From Bordetella ansorpii (GTDB taxonomy: Bacteria > Pseudomonadota > Gammaproteobacteria > Burkholderiales > Burkholderiaceae_B): DNA of 64,000 nucleotides. Below, piece by piece: positions 52,655 through 61,597 of the stretch. The notes beneath the pieces were generated by a model, which ran no database searches, had not been told where the DNA came from, and saw nothing but the letters and a program-made list of their open reading frames with translations. Positions within the stretch are counted from its first letter, which is position 1. Every line of letters starts with the position of its first letter. The stretch spans positions 372,001-436,000 of the forward strand of contig NZ_FKIF01000008.1 of the NCBI RefSeq assembly GCF_900078705.1. Reading direction: 5' to 3'. The position numbers and the translations under genes were made by a program.

Positions 52655-54181
52655 ATGATTTCGCAATCCTTGCATGACCTCTGGTTCGGCTTCGGCGTCG
52701 CGTTCCAGCTGCATAACCTGATGTGGTCGTTCTTCGGCGTCCTGGTGGGCAACCTCATCGGGGTGCTGCCGGGCATGGGCGCGCTGTCGGCCATTTCCAT
52801 CCTGCTGCCGCTGACCTACGTCATGCAGCCCGTGCCCGCCATCCTGATGCTGGCCGGCATTTTCTACGGCTCGCAGTACGGCGGCGCCATCGGCGCCATT
52901 TTGCTGAACCTGCCTTCGCATCCGCCGCACGCGGTGACCTGCCTGGACGGCTATCCGATGACCCGGCAGGGCAAGGGAGGGACGGCGCTGGGCATCACGA
53001 TGATCTGCTCGTTCTTCGCGGCATCGGTGGGCATCATCGTGATGATCTTCGCTTCGCCGCTGCTGGTCGAGATCGCGTTCAAGTTCGGCCCGACGGAGAT
53101 CTTCTCCATCATGCTGCTGGGCCTCTTGGCCGGCGCCACCATGTCGCGCGGCTCGCCGCTCAAAGGCGTGGCCATGACGCTGTTCGGCCTGCTTTGCGGC
53201 TGTGTCGGCACCGACGTCAACACCGGCACCATCCGCTTTTCGTTCGGCCTGATCGACCTGTCCGACGGCCTGGAACTGGTGGCGATTTCCATGGGCCTGT
53301 TCGGGGTGGCCGACTTCCTCATGAGCGCCAACCGCATGGCCGCCATCAGCACCAACACCAAGCTGCGCGTGCGCGACATGCGTCCCAGCAAGGCCGAGCT
53401 GAAAGAGGCGTTCCTGCCGATGGTGCGCGGCACGCTGGTGGGCACGCTGTTCGGCGCCATGCCGGGCACGGGGCCGACCATCACCACGTTCGTGTCCTAC
53501 GCGCTGGAGCGCAAGATCTCGCGCACGCCCGAGAAGTTCGGCACCGGCATGATCGCCGGCGTGGCCTCGCCCGAAGCGTCGTCGCACTCGAAGACGCAGG
53601 TCGACTTCATTCCGACGATGAGCCTGGGCATTCCCGGTGACGCGGTCATGGCGCTGATCCTGGGTGCGCTGCTGATCCAGGGCATCCAGCCCGGCCCGCA
53701 GCTGATCACCGAGCATCCGGACATCTTCTGGGGCCTGATCGCCAGCTTCTGGATCGGCAACCTGCTGCTGATGGTGCTGAACGTGCCGCTGATCGGCGTG
53801 TGGGTCAAGCTGCTGCAGGTGCCGTACCGCTACCTGTTCCCGTCCGCGCTGTTCTTCATCGCGGTGGGGGTGTACAGCACGCAGAACAGCCTCTTCCAGA
53901 TCTGGGAAGTGCTGGCCTTCGGCGTGATCGGCGCCATTCTGTTGTGGCTGGAGTTCTCGGTCGCTCCGATCCTGCTGGGCTTCGTGCTGGGCCCCATGGT
54001 GGAAGAGAACTTCCGCCGCGCCCTGCTGCTGTCGCGCGGCGACATGGCGATCTTCGTCGAGCGCCCCATCAGCGCCTGGTTCGTCGCGGCCAGCTTCCTG
54101 CTGATCGCGCTGCAGGTGGGCGCGCACGTGCGCCGTGTGATCCGCCGCCGCAAGGCTGGCCAGGTGGTACAGCCGGCTTGA
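52655..54181 (+). CDS. tctA: Tripartite tricarboxylate transporter large membrane subunit TctA
   Basis: The 508-residue protein has about 12 hydrophobic helices and the TctA signatures Gly-Val-Leu-Pro-Gly-Met-Gly, Tyr-Gly-Ser-Gln-Tyr-Gly-Gly-Ala, Pro-Gly-Thr-Gly-Pro-Thr-Ile and Gly-Ile-Pro-Gly-Asp-Ala-Val. The start at 52655 (Met-Ile-Ser-Gln-Ser-Leu) is five bases past the tctB stop, so the two are coupled. It should move a carboxylate captured by a Bug/TctC receptor encoded elsewhere. Confidence 0.95.
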   Translation: MISQSLHDLWFGFGVAFQLHNLMWSFFGVLVGNLIGVLPGMGALSAISILLPLTYVMQPVPAILMLAGIFYGSQYGGAIGAILLNLPSHPPHAVTCLDGYPMTRQGKGGTALGITMICSFFAASVGIIVMIFASPLLVEIAFKFGPTEIFSIMLLGLLAGATMSRGSPLKGVAMTLFGLLCGCVGTDVNTGTIRFSFGLIDLSDGLELVAISMGLFGVADFLMSANRMAAISTNTKLRVRDMRPSKAELKEAFLPMVRGTLVGTLFGAMPGTGPTITTFVSYALERKISRTPEKFGTGMIAGVASPEASSHSKTQVDFIPTMSLGIPGDAVMALILGALLIQGIQPGPQLITEHPDIFWGLIASFWIGNLLLMVLNVPLIGVWVKLLQVPYRYLFPSALFFIAVGVYSTQNSLFQIWEVLAFGVIGAILLWLEFSVAPILLGFVLGPMVEENFRRALLLSRGDMAIFVERPISAWFVAASFLLIALQVGAHVRRVIRRRKAGQVVQPA

Positions 54182-54193
54182 TTTCAGGGTTGC

Positions 54194-54242
54194 TGCCCGC
54201 GCGCAGGAGATGGGCTCCACCTCCCGCGGGCACGCCTTTTTT
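54194..54242 (+). terminator. Rho-independent terminator of the tctBA operon
   Basis: TGCCCGCG and CGCGGGCA pair around a 23-base loop that contains GGAG/CTCC pairing, followed by six T. It sits directly after tctA. Confidence 0.8.
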
Positions 54243-55171
54243 CAGCTGGAATCGGACGGGGTGTCGATCAGCCGGTAGGCTTGCGGCATCCGTTCCGACA
54301 GGAAGTCCACCAGCGCACGTACGGCCGGCATCATGCCGCGCCGCGAGGGATAGATGCAGTGCACGATCCCTTCGGGTGAACGCCAGTCCGGCAGCACCCG
54401 CACGAGCTGTCCGCGCCGTGTTTCTTCACGCGTCGCTTCCGACGGCAACAACGAAATCCCCCGGCCCCGCACCGCGGCCTGCGTGAGCACGATGAAATCG
54501 TTGCAGCACAGCTGCGGACGCAGCACCACTTCGGTTTCGTCGTCGTGGGTGTTGTACAGCCGCCAGCGCACTTCCTCCTGGGGCTCGCTGAAGCTCAGCG
54601 TGGTGTGCGCCATCAGGTCCTGCGGCGTTTCGGGCATGCCGTGGCGCTGCAGATAGGCGGGACTGGCCACCAGCGTGCCGCTGGCCGTGCCCAGGTGCCG
54701 CACTACCAGCTCCGCGTCGGTATCCAGCCGCTCGCGCACGCGCAGCGCCAGGTCCACGCCTTCGCGGATCAGGTCGACGCGGCGGTTGGTCACCACCATC
54801 TGCACCGACACCGCGGGCCAGGTATCCAGGAACTCGGGAAGCAGGGGCGCCAGCGTGGTCTGCGCCAGCGATACGGGACAACTCACGACGACCGGACCCG
54901 ACGGCTCGGCCTGCAACTGCCGCATGGCGTCTTCCGCCGCGCGCGCCGAGGCCGTCATCTCCAGGCAATAGCGCAGATACCGTTCGCCCGCCGTGGTCAG
55001 GCGTAGCCGGCGTGTGGTCCGCTGCAGCAGGCGTACGCCCAGCCGCTCTTCCAGTTGCGAGATGCGGCGTGACAGGCGCGACTTGGGAATGTCGAGCGTC
55101 CGCGCGGCGGCGCTGAATCCGCCTTGCTCGACCACCTGCGCGAAGTAATAGAGATCGTTCAGGTCTTGCAT
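54242..55171 (-). CDS. LysR-family transcriptional regulator (CrgA/DsdC-like group)
   Basis: The 309-residue protein begins Met-Gln-Asp-Leu-Asn-Asp-Leu-Tyr-Tyr-Phe, with a LysR winged helix (Ala-Ala-Arg-Thr-Leu-Asp-Ile-Pro-Lys-Ser-Arg-Leu-Ser-Arg-Arg). I start at ATG 55171; a GTG nine bases upstream is possible. Its 3' end shares the T-run of the tctBA terminator. The target is not obvious because its 5' side faces only a gap of about 150 bases before the end of the dehydrogenase gene. Confidence 0.9.
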   Translation of the reverse strand: MQDLNDLYYFAQVVEQGGFSAAARTLDIPKSRLSRRISQLEERLGVRLLQRTTRRLRLTTAGERYLRYCLEMTASARAAEDAMRQLQAEPSGPVVVSCPVSLAQTTLAPLLPEFLDTWPAVSVQMVVTNRRVDLIREGVDLALRVRERLDTDAELVVRHLGTASGTLVASPAYLQRHGMPETPQDLMAHTTLSFSEPQEEVRWRLYNTHDDETEVVLRPQLCCNDFIVLTQAAVRGRGISLLPSEATREETRRGQLVRVLPDWRSPEGIVHCIYPSRRGMMPAVRALVDFLSERMPQAYRLIDTPSDSS

Positions 55172-55328
55172 GATGACCACTGTTCTAATTTTGGAACGAG
55201 GCGTTCATCTTACCTGGGTTCATGGGAATAATTAAGCCGGCCAATGCTGCTGGTCTCGCGGGGCGGCGGGGCCGTGGCGGCCTGATGTCCACCAAGGGCG
55301 AGCCCGTTGCAGGCTCGCCCGGCGCCTC

Positions 55329-56231
55329 TCAGCGCAGGCGCTTGATCAGGCTGGACGTGTCCCAGCGTCCGCCGCCCAGCTTCTGGACGTCGCCGTAGAA
55401 CTGGTCCACCACCGCGGTCAGCGGCAGGCGCGCGCCATTGGTGCGCGCTTCGTCCAGCACCAGGCCCAGATCCTTGCGCATCCAGTCCACCGCGAAGCCG
55501 AAGTCGAACTTGTCGTCGACCATGGTGGCGCCGCGGTTTTCCATCTGCCAGCTCTGCGCCGCGCCCTTGCTGATGACGTCCAGCACCAGTTTCATGTCCA
55601 GGTCGGCGGCCTGGCCGAACGCGATGGCTTCCGACAGGCCCTGCACCACGCCCGCGATGCAGATCTGGTTGACCATCTTGGCCAACTGTCCCGCGCCGGG
55701 TGCGCCCACCAGGGTGACTGCGCGGCCAAAGGCCTGCGCCACCGGCTTCACGTTGTCGAACACCTCGGGCTCGCCGCCGCACATGACGGTCAGCACGCCG
55801 TTGACCGCGCCGGCCTGGCCACCCGAGACGGGGGCATCGATGAAGTTCAGGCCCAGTTCCTTGGCGCGGGCATAGAGTTCGCGCGCCACGTTGGCCGAAG
55901 CGGTGGTGTGGTCGACGAACACCGCGCCGCGGTCCATGCCGGCGAATGCGCCGTCATCGCCCAGCACCACGCTGCGCAGGTCGTCGTCGTTGCCCACGCA
56001 GGCGAACACGATCCGCGCGCCGGCGGCGGCTTCGCGCGGCGTGGCGGCGGTCTGGCCGCCGAATTCCTGGCTCCAGGACTGGGCTTTGGCCGGGCTGCGG
56101 TTGTAGACGGTCACCTCATGGCCCGCGCGGGCCAGGTGGCCGGCCATGGGCAGGCCCATGACGCCGAGTCCGAGAAAAGCGACCTTCTGGGGTTCGACCG
56201 TGTCGTAGCTCTTGGAACCGATGGATGCCAT
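55329..56231 (-). CDS. NAD(P)-dependent 3-hydroxyisobutyrate/tartronate-semialdehyde-type dehydrogenase
   Basis: The 300-residue protein has the beta-hydroxyacid dehydrogenase plan: Rossmann motif Gly-Leu-Gly-Val-Met-Gly-Leu-Pro-Met, the signature Asp-Ala-Pro-Val-Ser-Gly-Gly, and catalytic Lys in Gln-Leu-Ala-Lys-Met-Val-Asn-Gln. It oxidises or reduces a small 3-hydroxyacid or tartronate semialdehyde. GGAGAC precedes the ATG at 56231. Its cofactor preference and exact substrate cannot be read. It is a single leftward gene. Confidence 0.92.
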   Translation of the reverse strand: MASIGSKSYDTVEPQKVAFLGLGVMGLPMAGHLARAGHEVTVYNRSPAKAQSWSQEFGGQTAATPREAAAGARIVFACVGNDDDLRSVVLGDDGAFAGMDRGAVFVDHTTASANVARELYARAKELGLNFIDAPVSGGQAGAVNGVLTVMCGGEPEVFDNVKPVAQAFGRAVTLVGAPGAGQLAKMVNQICIAGVVQGLSEAIAFGQAADLDMKLVLDVISKGAAQSWQMENRGATMVDDKFDFGFAVDWMRKDLGLVLDEARTNGARLPLTAVVDQFYGDVQKLGGGRWDTSSLIKRLR

Positions 56232-56487
56232 GGAAGAAGTCTCCGGTTGGGATGCGCGAGCGCGCGGGAATGGGGCGCGGTCCCGCCGCCGGACAACGAT
56301 GGCGCGGGCGGGATGAGTACTGCCATGGACGGGCTGGCGGGCGACACCGGTCGGGGCTCGCCTGCCTGTCGGCAAGACAGCCCGGTAGTATAAACAGGCG
56401 CCGTGCAACGAGGGCATTGAACGGACGCCGTGCCGCGGCCGCCATGCCGCCGCACCCGCGGCGGCATGTGGCAGGGGACGCGCGGTG

Positions 56488-58068
56488 TCAGAGACCCGCA
56501 GCCAGCCCGTCGCGGCGGCCATCGCTGGCGCCCACGTAGCCTTGCATGGCGGGGTCTCCCAGGCGCCACACGAACTGGCCCGAGCCGAAGTCGGCATGCG
56601 GATCGCCCGCGTGCTCGACCGCGTGGCCGCGCGCCCGCAGTGCCTCGACCAGGGCGGGGGGCATGGTGGGCTCGGCATCGACCGACATGCCATGCGTCCA
56701 GCGCCAGCGCGGTGCGTCGCAGGCCGCCTGCGGCTGCTGGCCATGATCGACCATGCGCACCAATGTCTGCACGTGGCCCTGCGGCTGCATGTTGCCGCCC
56801 ATCACGCCCAGGCTGGCCAGCGGCGCGCCCGCGCGCGTCAGCAGCAGGGGCGTGCTGGCGTGGCCGGGACGCTTGCCGCCCGCCACCGCATGGGCATGCG
56901 CGGGATCGGCCGAGAACGCATAGCCGCGGTTGTGCAGGCTGACGCCCGTGCCCGGCACCACCACGCCCGAACCGAAGCCGATGTGATTGGATTGCACCAG
57001 GCTGACCATCATGCCCTGGCGGTCCGCGGCGCTGATGTGCACGGTACCGCCCTGCGGCGCGCGCCCCTGCGCGAAGGGTTGCGCGCGCTTGGGATCGATG
57101 GCGGCGGCGCAGGCGGCCAGCCGCGTGGGGTCCAGCAGCGAATCGCGGCTTTCGGGGACGTCGGACAGCGCCAGCTTCACCGCTTCGATCACCAGGTGAT
57201 GCATGTCGGGATGGTCCGGCGCATGCGCGGCCAGGTCGAAGTGCTGCAGGATGCCCATGGTGACCAGCGACGCCACGCCATGCGCATGGCCCTCGGACGG
57301 CAACTGGTGCAGCACGTGGCCGCGGTAGGGCTGGGCGATGGGATCGACCCAGCGCGGCGCATAGCCGCGCAGATCGTTCAGCGTCAGCACCGCGTCGTGG
57401 GCCTGGGCATGCGCCACCAGCTTGTGCGCGGTCTCGCCTTCGTAGAAGTCGCGGCCGGACGTCTGGGCCACGCGCCGCAGCGTATCGGCCGCGCAGCGCA
57501 GCGTGAAGTGTTCTCCCACCGCGGGCGCTCGGCCGCGCGGCATGAAGTGATCGGCAAAGCCCGGCATGGACTGCAGCAGGTCGACCTGTGCGGCCCACTT
57601 GCGTTGCACCGCCGGCGTGACCGCGTAGCCGCGTTCGGCGTACTCGATGGCGGGTTCAAGCAGCGTGGCGAACGCCAGGCTGCCCAGCCGCTCGTGCAAC
57701 GCGGCCCAGCCGGCGATGGCGCCAGGCACGGTCACGCTATCCCAGCCACGCGCCGGAATGCGGCCCTGGTGGCGTGACCGGAAGTAGCCGGTGCTCCAGG
57801 CGGCGGGCGCGATGCCGGAGGCGTCCAGGCCGTGCATGCGGGCGCCGTCCCACACCAGGATGTAGCAGTCGGAGCCCAGGCCGTTGCCGACGGGTTCCGT
57901 GATGGCCAGCGTGGCCGCCGCGGCAATGGCGGCGTCGACGGCGTTGCCGCCCAACGCCAGCATGCGCAGGCCTGCCTGCGCGGCCAGGGGCTGCGAGGTG
58001 GCGACCAGGTTGCGGGCAAACACAGGGGCCCGCGACGAGGCATAAGGGTTGGTCCAGTCGAACGTCAT
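56488..58068 (-). CDS. ggt: Gamma-glutamyltransferase family protein
   Basis: The 526-residue protein belongs to the gamma-glutamyltransferase fold of Ntn hydrolases. The autoprocessing and nucleophile Thr lies in Gly-Gly-Thr-Val-His-Ile-Ser-Ala-Ala-Asp, at the start of the small subunit. No clear signal peptide is present (Met-Thr-Phe-Asp-Trp-Thr-Asn), so it may be a cytosolic member of the group, some of which are acylases rather than glutathione hydrolases. It follows the tctA end after about 180 bases. Confidence 0.87.
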   Translation of the reverse strand: MTFDWTNPYASSRAPVFARNLVATSQPLAAQAGLRMLALGGNAVDAAIAAAATLAITEPVGNGLGSDCYILVWDGARMHGLDASGIAPAAWSTGYFRSRHQGRIPARGWDSVTVPGAIAGWAALHERLGSLAFATLLEPAIEYAERGYAVTPAVQRKWAAQVDLLQSMPGFADHFMPRGRAPAVGEHFTLRCAADTLRRVAQTSGRDFYEGETAHKLVAHAQAHDAVLTLNDLRGYAPRWVDPIAQPYRGHVLHQLPSEGHAHGVASLVTMGILQHFDLAAHAPDHPDMHHLVIEAVKLALSDVPESRDSLLDPTRLAACAAAIDPKRAQPFAQGRAPQGGTVHISAADRQGMMVSLVQSNHIGFGSGVVVPGTGVSLHNRGYAFSADPAHAHAVAGGKRPGHASTPLLLTRAGAPLASLGVMGGNMQPQGHVQTLVRMVDHGQQPQAACDAPRWRWTHGMSVDAEPTMPPALVEALRARGHAVEHAGDPHADFGSGQFVWRLGDPAMQGYVGASDGRRDGLAAGL

Positions 58069-58173
58069 GACGATGTCAGCGCGTCGGGTAAACCCCTAGC
58101 TTACCTGACTCGCGGAAATACTTCGTCTTATTTACAGATGTTTTCTGGCAATTGACGAAAAATCAGACGGCAG

Positions 58174-58236
58174 GAAAAGCAAAAGCCCCGGCGCGGGGCC
58201 AGGGCTTCGAAGGGGCGCATGCAGCGTGCATGCGCC
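58174..58236 (-). terminator. Double hairpin terminator after the second tctBA pair
   Basis: Reading leftward, GGCGCATGCA-CGC-TGCATGCGCC (58214-58236) is followed by GCCCC-GCGCC-GGGGC (58185-58199) and then TTTTGCTTTTC. Two stems plus a T-run make a firm terminator. Confidence 0.85.
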
Positions 58237-58252
58237 GGGCAAAAACCGTTGC

Positions 58253-59758
58253 TCAGTCTTCTTCGACGAAGGTTTCCTCGCGCTTCTTGCGGATCGACGG
58301 CAGGGCCACCAGGATCACCAGGATCACGGCGAAGGCCAGCAGCGAGGCGGACAGCGGGCGGGTCACGAAGGTCGTGTAGTCGCCGCGCGACAGCAGCAGG
58401 GCGCGACGGAAGTTTTCTTCCATCATGGGACCCAGCACCAGGCCCAGCAGCAGCGGGGCGCCTTCGCACTTCAGCTTGCTCCACACGTAGCCGATGATGC
58501 CGAAGATCGCAGTGGTGAAGATGTCGAACGTGTTGTAGTTCAACGAGTACACACCGATCGTGCAGAACACCAGGATGGCGGGGAACAGCACGCGGTAGGG
58601 CACCTTCAGCAGCTTGACCCACAGGCCGATCAGCGGCAGGTTCAGCACCACCAGCATCAGGTTGCCGATCCACATCGAGGCGATCAGGCCCCAGAACAGC
58701 TCGGGGTGGCTGGTCATGACCTGCGGGCCCGGCTGGATGTTGTGGATCGTCATCGCGCCGACCATCAGGGCCATCACCGCGTTGCCCGGGATACCCAGGG
58801 TCAGCAGGGGGATGAAGGACGTCTGCGCGGCCGCGTTGTTGGCCGATTCGGGACCCGCCAGGCCGGCCGGGTGGCCCTTGCCGAAGCGCTCGGGGTTCTT
58901 CGAGATCTTCTTTTCCAGCGTGTACGACGCGAACGACGACAGCACGGCGCCGCCGCCCGGCAGGATGCCCAGGGCCGAGCCCAGGGCGGTGCCACGCAGC
59001 ACGGCGGGAGCGGCTTCCTTGAACTCCTGCTTGTTCGGGTACAGCGAGCCGATCTTGTCGGTGATGTCGACGCGGTTTTCCTTCTGCTCGAGGTTGGTCA
59101 TGATTTCGGCGAAGCCGAACACGCCCATGGCCACGATGGCGAAGTCGATGCCGTCCTGCAGTTCGGGGATGCCGAAGTCATAGCGGGCAACGCCCGAGTT
59201 GACGTCGGTGCCGACCATGCCCAGCAGCAGGCCCAGGACGATCATGGCGATGGCCTTGGGCAGCGAGCCCGAAGCCAGCACCACGGCGCCCACCAGGCCC
59301 AGCACCATCAGCGAGAAGTATTCGGCCGGACCGAACTGGAAGGCGACTTCGGCCAGCGGGGGCGCGAAGGCGGCCAGCAGCACGGTGGCCACGCAGCCGG
59401 CGAAGAACGAGCCGAGCGCCGCGATGGCCAGTGCGGCGCCCGCACGGCCGTTGCGCGCCATCTGGTGGCCGTCCAGTACGGTCACCACCGCGGATGTCTC
59501 GCCGGGCAGCGCCACCAGAATGGCCGTGGTCGAACCGCCATACTGCGCGCCGTAGTAGATACCGGCCAGCATGATCAGGCCGGCCACCGGGGGCAGCACG
59601 TAGGTGATGGGCAGCAGCATGGCGATGGTCGGCACGGGGCCGATCCCCGGCAGCACACCGATCAGCGTGCCCAGAATGCAGCCCAGCAGGGCGTACGCCA
59701 GGTTTTCGGGCGTGAACGCGACCGAGAAGCCCAGCATCAGGTTGTCGAACAATTCCAT
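58253..59758 (-). CDS. tctA: TctA-family large membrane subunit of a tripartite tricarboxylate transporter
   Basis: The 501-residue protein has about 12 helices and the TctA marks Gly-Val-Leu-Pro-Gly-Ile-Gly, Tyr-Gly-Ala-Gln-Tyr-Gly-Gly-Ser, and Leu-Gly-Ile-Pro-Gly-Asn-Ala-Val. It differs clearly from the copy at 52.7 kb, for example in the loop after TM7. It ends Glu-Glu-Thr-Phe-Val-Glu-Glu-Asp. It follows tctB after 13 bases; no receptor gene is adjacent. Confidence 0.94.
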   Translation of the reverse strand: MELFDNLMLGFSVAFTPENLAYALLGCILGTLIGVLPGIGPVPTIAMLLPITYVLPPVAGLIMLAGIYYGAQYGGSTTAILVALPGETSAVVTVLDGHQMARNGRAGAALAIAALGSFFAGCVATVLLAAFAPPLAEVAFQFGPAEYFSLMVLGLVGAVVLASGSLPKAIAMIVLGLLLGMVGTDVNSGVARYDFGIPELQDGIDFAIVAMGVFGFAEIMTNLEQKENRVDITDKIGSLYPNKQEFKEAAPAVLRGTALGSALGILPGGGAVLSSFASYTLEKKISKNPERFGKGHPAGLAGPESANNAAAQTSFIPLLTLGIPGNAVMALMVGAMTIHNIQPGPQVMTSHPELFWGLIASMWIGNLMLVVLNLPLIGLWVKLLKVPYRVLFPAILVFCTIGVYSLNYNTFDIFTTAIFGIIGYVWSKLKCEGAPLLLGLVLGPMMEENFRRALLLSRGDYTTFVTRPLSASLLAFAVILVILVALPSIRKKREETFVEED

Positions 59759-59771
59759 TTGGGGTGCCTCC

Positions 59772-60236
59772 TCAGTTCGCGCCCAGGAACGACGGCCACA
59801 GCGGGAAGATCAGTCCCAGGCCCTTGATGAAGGCCAGGTACGAGAACACCACCAGGAAAATCGCGTTGCCGACAGCAACCTTCCAGCTGAATTCATGGCT
59901 GGCAAGGCTGCTGACGATGACCAGGACGGCCACCGAGATGTACACGCCCAGGGGGCGCAGGATCACTGCGTACAGGACGACGGAACCAATCACCAGGGCG
60001 ACGATGCGCCAGTCGAACTTGTCGATGGAGGTCTCGGTAGCCTTCTTGGACATCGAACCCAGAAGAACGACCGCGCCCAAGAGGGCAAGGACCAGGCCAA
60101 GCCAGAAGGGGAAATAGCCGGGTCCCATGCGGGCGGCGGTCCCCATCTGATAGCTGGTGGCTTGCCAGGCGAATCCCAGTCCGAGGGCGATGAACATCAC
60201 CCCGGACCAGAAGTCCTGTTTATTGCGTAGCTGCAT
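59772..60236 (-). CDS. tctB: TctB-family small membrane subunit
   Basis: The 154-residue protein has four helices and the TctB-like Met-Gly-Pro-Gly-Tyr-Phe-Pro motif (about 38-44). It pairs with the adjacent TctA-type protein. ATG at 60236 begins Met-Gln-Leu-Arg-Asn-Lys-Gln-Asp. Its upstream region is a gap of nearly 400 bases that also serves the zapB-like gene. Confidence 0.92.
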   Translation of the reverse strand: MQLRNKQDFWSGVMFIALGLGFAWQATSYQMGTAARMGPGYFPFWLGLVLALLGAVVLLGSMSKKATETSIDKFDWRIVALVIGSVVLYAVILRPLGVYISVAVLVIVSSLASHEFSWKVAVGNAIFLVVFSYLAFIKGLGLIFPLWPSFLGAN

Positions 60237-60630
60237 GATTGGTTGGCTCCTGATTACAGCATGTCATAGGGAGGAAAGGCCCTGTGCATCATTGGCGGTG
60301 GGCAAAACGGGCACTTTGAAAGCGCCACTTGTTCTTGGTGTTCCAGCTTGGTTTTGGAAGCGCGAATGGTAATGGAGGGGGGGCCGACTGAGAACCCTGG
60401 TTGTTATGGTATTTGTCAGGGTTTTCCCGCGAATTAGGGAACTCTCGGGTCTATTCGGACGCGCGTGGCGTGGTTTGATGGCGTAATGAAAGCTTAGTGA
60501 AAGCAGATAGAAAGCTGCTGGAAAGCGGGTGCAAGCATGCTTTCAACACAGAATCCTACCGGATATTGCGCTTGTTCTCCGGCTTTGGGCGGGGCCCCGA
60601 TCCGGGCGCTCTTGGTATACGATAGCGCCC
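60237..60630. other. Intergenic region between divergent tctB and zapB-like genes
   Basis: No coding sequence is evident in these 394 bases. They hold the GAAAGC array at 60488-60526 (with an inverted copy at 60539) and a further single GAAAGC at 60318, and a TATACGAT element at 60616 ahead of the zapB-like gene. Base composition is less GC-rich than the flanking genes, consistent with regulatory DNA. Confidence 0.6.
60488..60544. repeat. Phased GAAAGC array
   Basis: GAAAGC occurs at 60488, 60499, 60510 and 60521, exactly 11 bp apart, with different bases between copies; the inverted form GCTTTC follows at 60539-60544. Only the hexamer is conserved, which argues for a protein-binding array rather than a tandem duplication. 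Confidence 0.8.
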
Positions 60631-61050
60631 ATGCTGCAAGACCTAGATCATCTCGCCGCCCGTCTCGGGCAACTGGTGCAGCGCACGCGACAGCTTCATG
60701 CCGAACGCGATGCGTTGCGTGCTCGCTTGAACGACAGCGAAGCGCAGCAGCGCGCGCTGCTTCAGCGTTGCGCCGACCGTGACGCCGAACTGCAGGCCCT
60801 GCGCGAAAGGCTGCAGGCGCACGACACCGCCGCCACCGAATTGAAGGCCGACGCGCGCCAGGTCGAAGAATCGCTGCGCCAGCAACTGGCCCAGGAAACC
60901 GCCCAGCGCCAGGCGCTCGAGGCTCACGCCCAGGCCCGCGATTCCGACATGCAACGCCTGCGCCATGCCGCCTCCACCGCCCGCGAACGTATCGACGCCG
61001 TGCTGGCCCGCCTGCCCGGCGGCGGCGCTTCCTTAGGAGAACAACCCTGA
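60631..61050 (+). CDS. ZapB-like coiled-coil cell-division protein (TIGR02449 type)
   Basis: The 139-residue protein is almost entirely heptad-patterned coiled coil (Leu-Ala-Ala-Arg-Leu-Gly-Gln-Leu-Val-Gln, Glu-Leu-Gln-Ala-Leu-Arg-Glu-Arg-Leu) with no other domain. It precedes zapA with a one-base overlap, the usual placement for this family, so a role with ZapA at the Z-ring is likely. E. coli ZapB is shorter (about 80 residues). ATG 60631 is favoured because the upstream frame lacks coiled-coil pattern. Confidence 0.85.
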   Translation: MLQDLDHLAARLGQLVQRTRQLHAERDALRARLNDSEAQQRALLQRCADRDAELQALRERLQAHDTAATELKADARQVEESLRQQLAQETAQRQALEAHAQARDSDMQRLRHAASTARERIDAVLARLPGGGASLGEQP

Positions 61051-61361
61051 TGGAACGCGTCGACGTCTCTATTCTTGGCCGCGATTACTCGCTGGCCTGC
61101 TCGTCCGAGGAAAAGCCCACCCTGATGGCGGCGGTCCGCCATGTCGACCAACTGATGCTGCGCATCCAGGGCACCGGCAAGATCACCAGCAACGAGCGCA
61201 TCGCCGTCATGGCCGCGCTGTCCATTGCTGGCGAACTGCTGGGCATGAAGGCGCCCGATGGCCCGCTGGGCGGTTTGGCGGTTGGCGACTTCAAGGCTAA
61301 AATCGACGAAATGAATGCCATGCTGGACGATGCGCTGTCCGGCCAGGAAAAGCTGCTTTAA
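61050..61361 (+). CDS. zapA: Cell division protein ZapA
   Basis: The 103-residue protein has the ZapA N-terminal fold (Val-Asp-Val-Ser-Ile-Leu-Gly-Arg-Asp-Tyr) and a C-terminal coiled coil. It bundles FtsZ filaments. Its ATG overlaps the stop of the zapB-like gene, giving coupled translation, and 6S RNA follows as in many proteobacteria. Confidence 0.95.
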   Translation: MERVDVSILGRDYSLACSSEEKPTLMAAVRHVDQLMLRIQGTGKITSNERIAVMAALSIAGELLGMKAPDGPLGGLAVGDFKAKIDEMNAMLDDALSGQEKLL

Positions 61362-61410
61362 GCAACTTCCTGAAGCAGCAATGTCGGCATTCTTGCTGTA
61401 TTCTCGCTTT

Positions 61411-61593
61411 GTCCCTGCCGTGTTCGTGACTCGGCCATATATTCTCTGAACCTATGTCTTACGGCATATAGGTTGCGAGAGTGCTGAACTGGCGTGATCG
61501 TCTCTTCGCGGACGAACCCAAGGTTCCGCCAATCGCGGCCGACTTGAACCTCAGGGTTCGAGATGCCGGCCTAGACGGCACAGGCGGGGCATC
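61411..61593 (+). ncRNA. ssrS: 6S RNA
   Basis: Position after zapA is the conserved site of ssrS. A closing stem can be drawn: GTCCC-(T)-GCC-GTG at 61411-61422 pairs with CAC-(A)-GGC-GGGGC at 61579-61590. The middle part contains TTGAACC-TC-AGGGTTC, close to the E. coli 6S TTGAACCAAGGGTTC, and GGCATCT near the 3' end. A TATTCT at 61399-61404 would place transcription at about 61411. 6S RNA binds sigma-70 RNA polymerase in stationary phase. Ends are estimated. Confidence 0.75.
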
Positions 61594-61597
61594 TATC

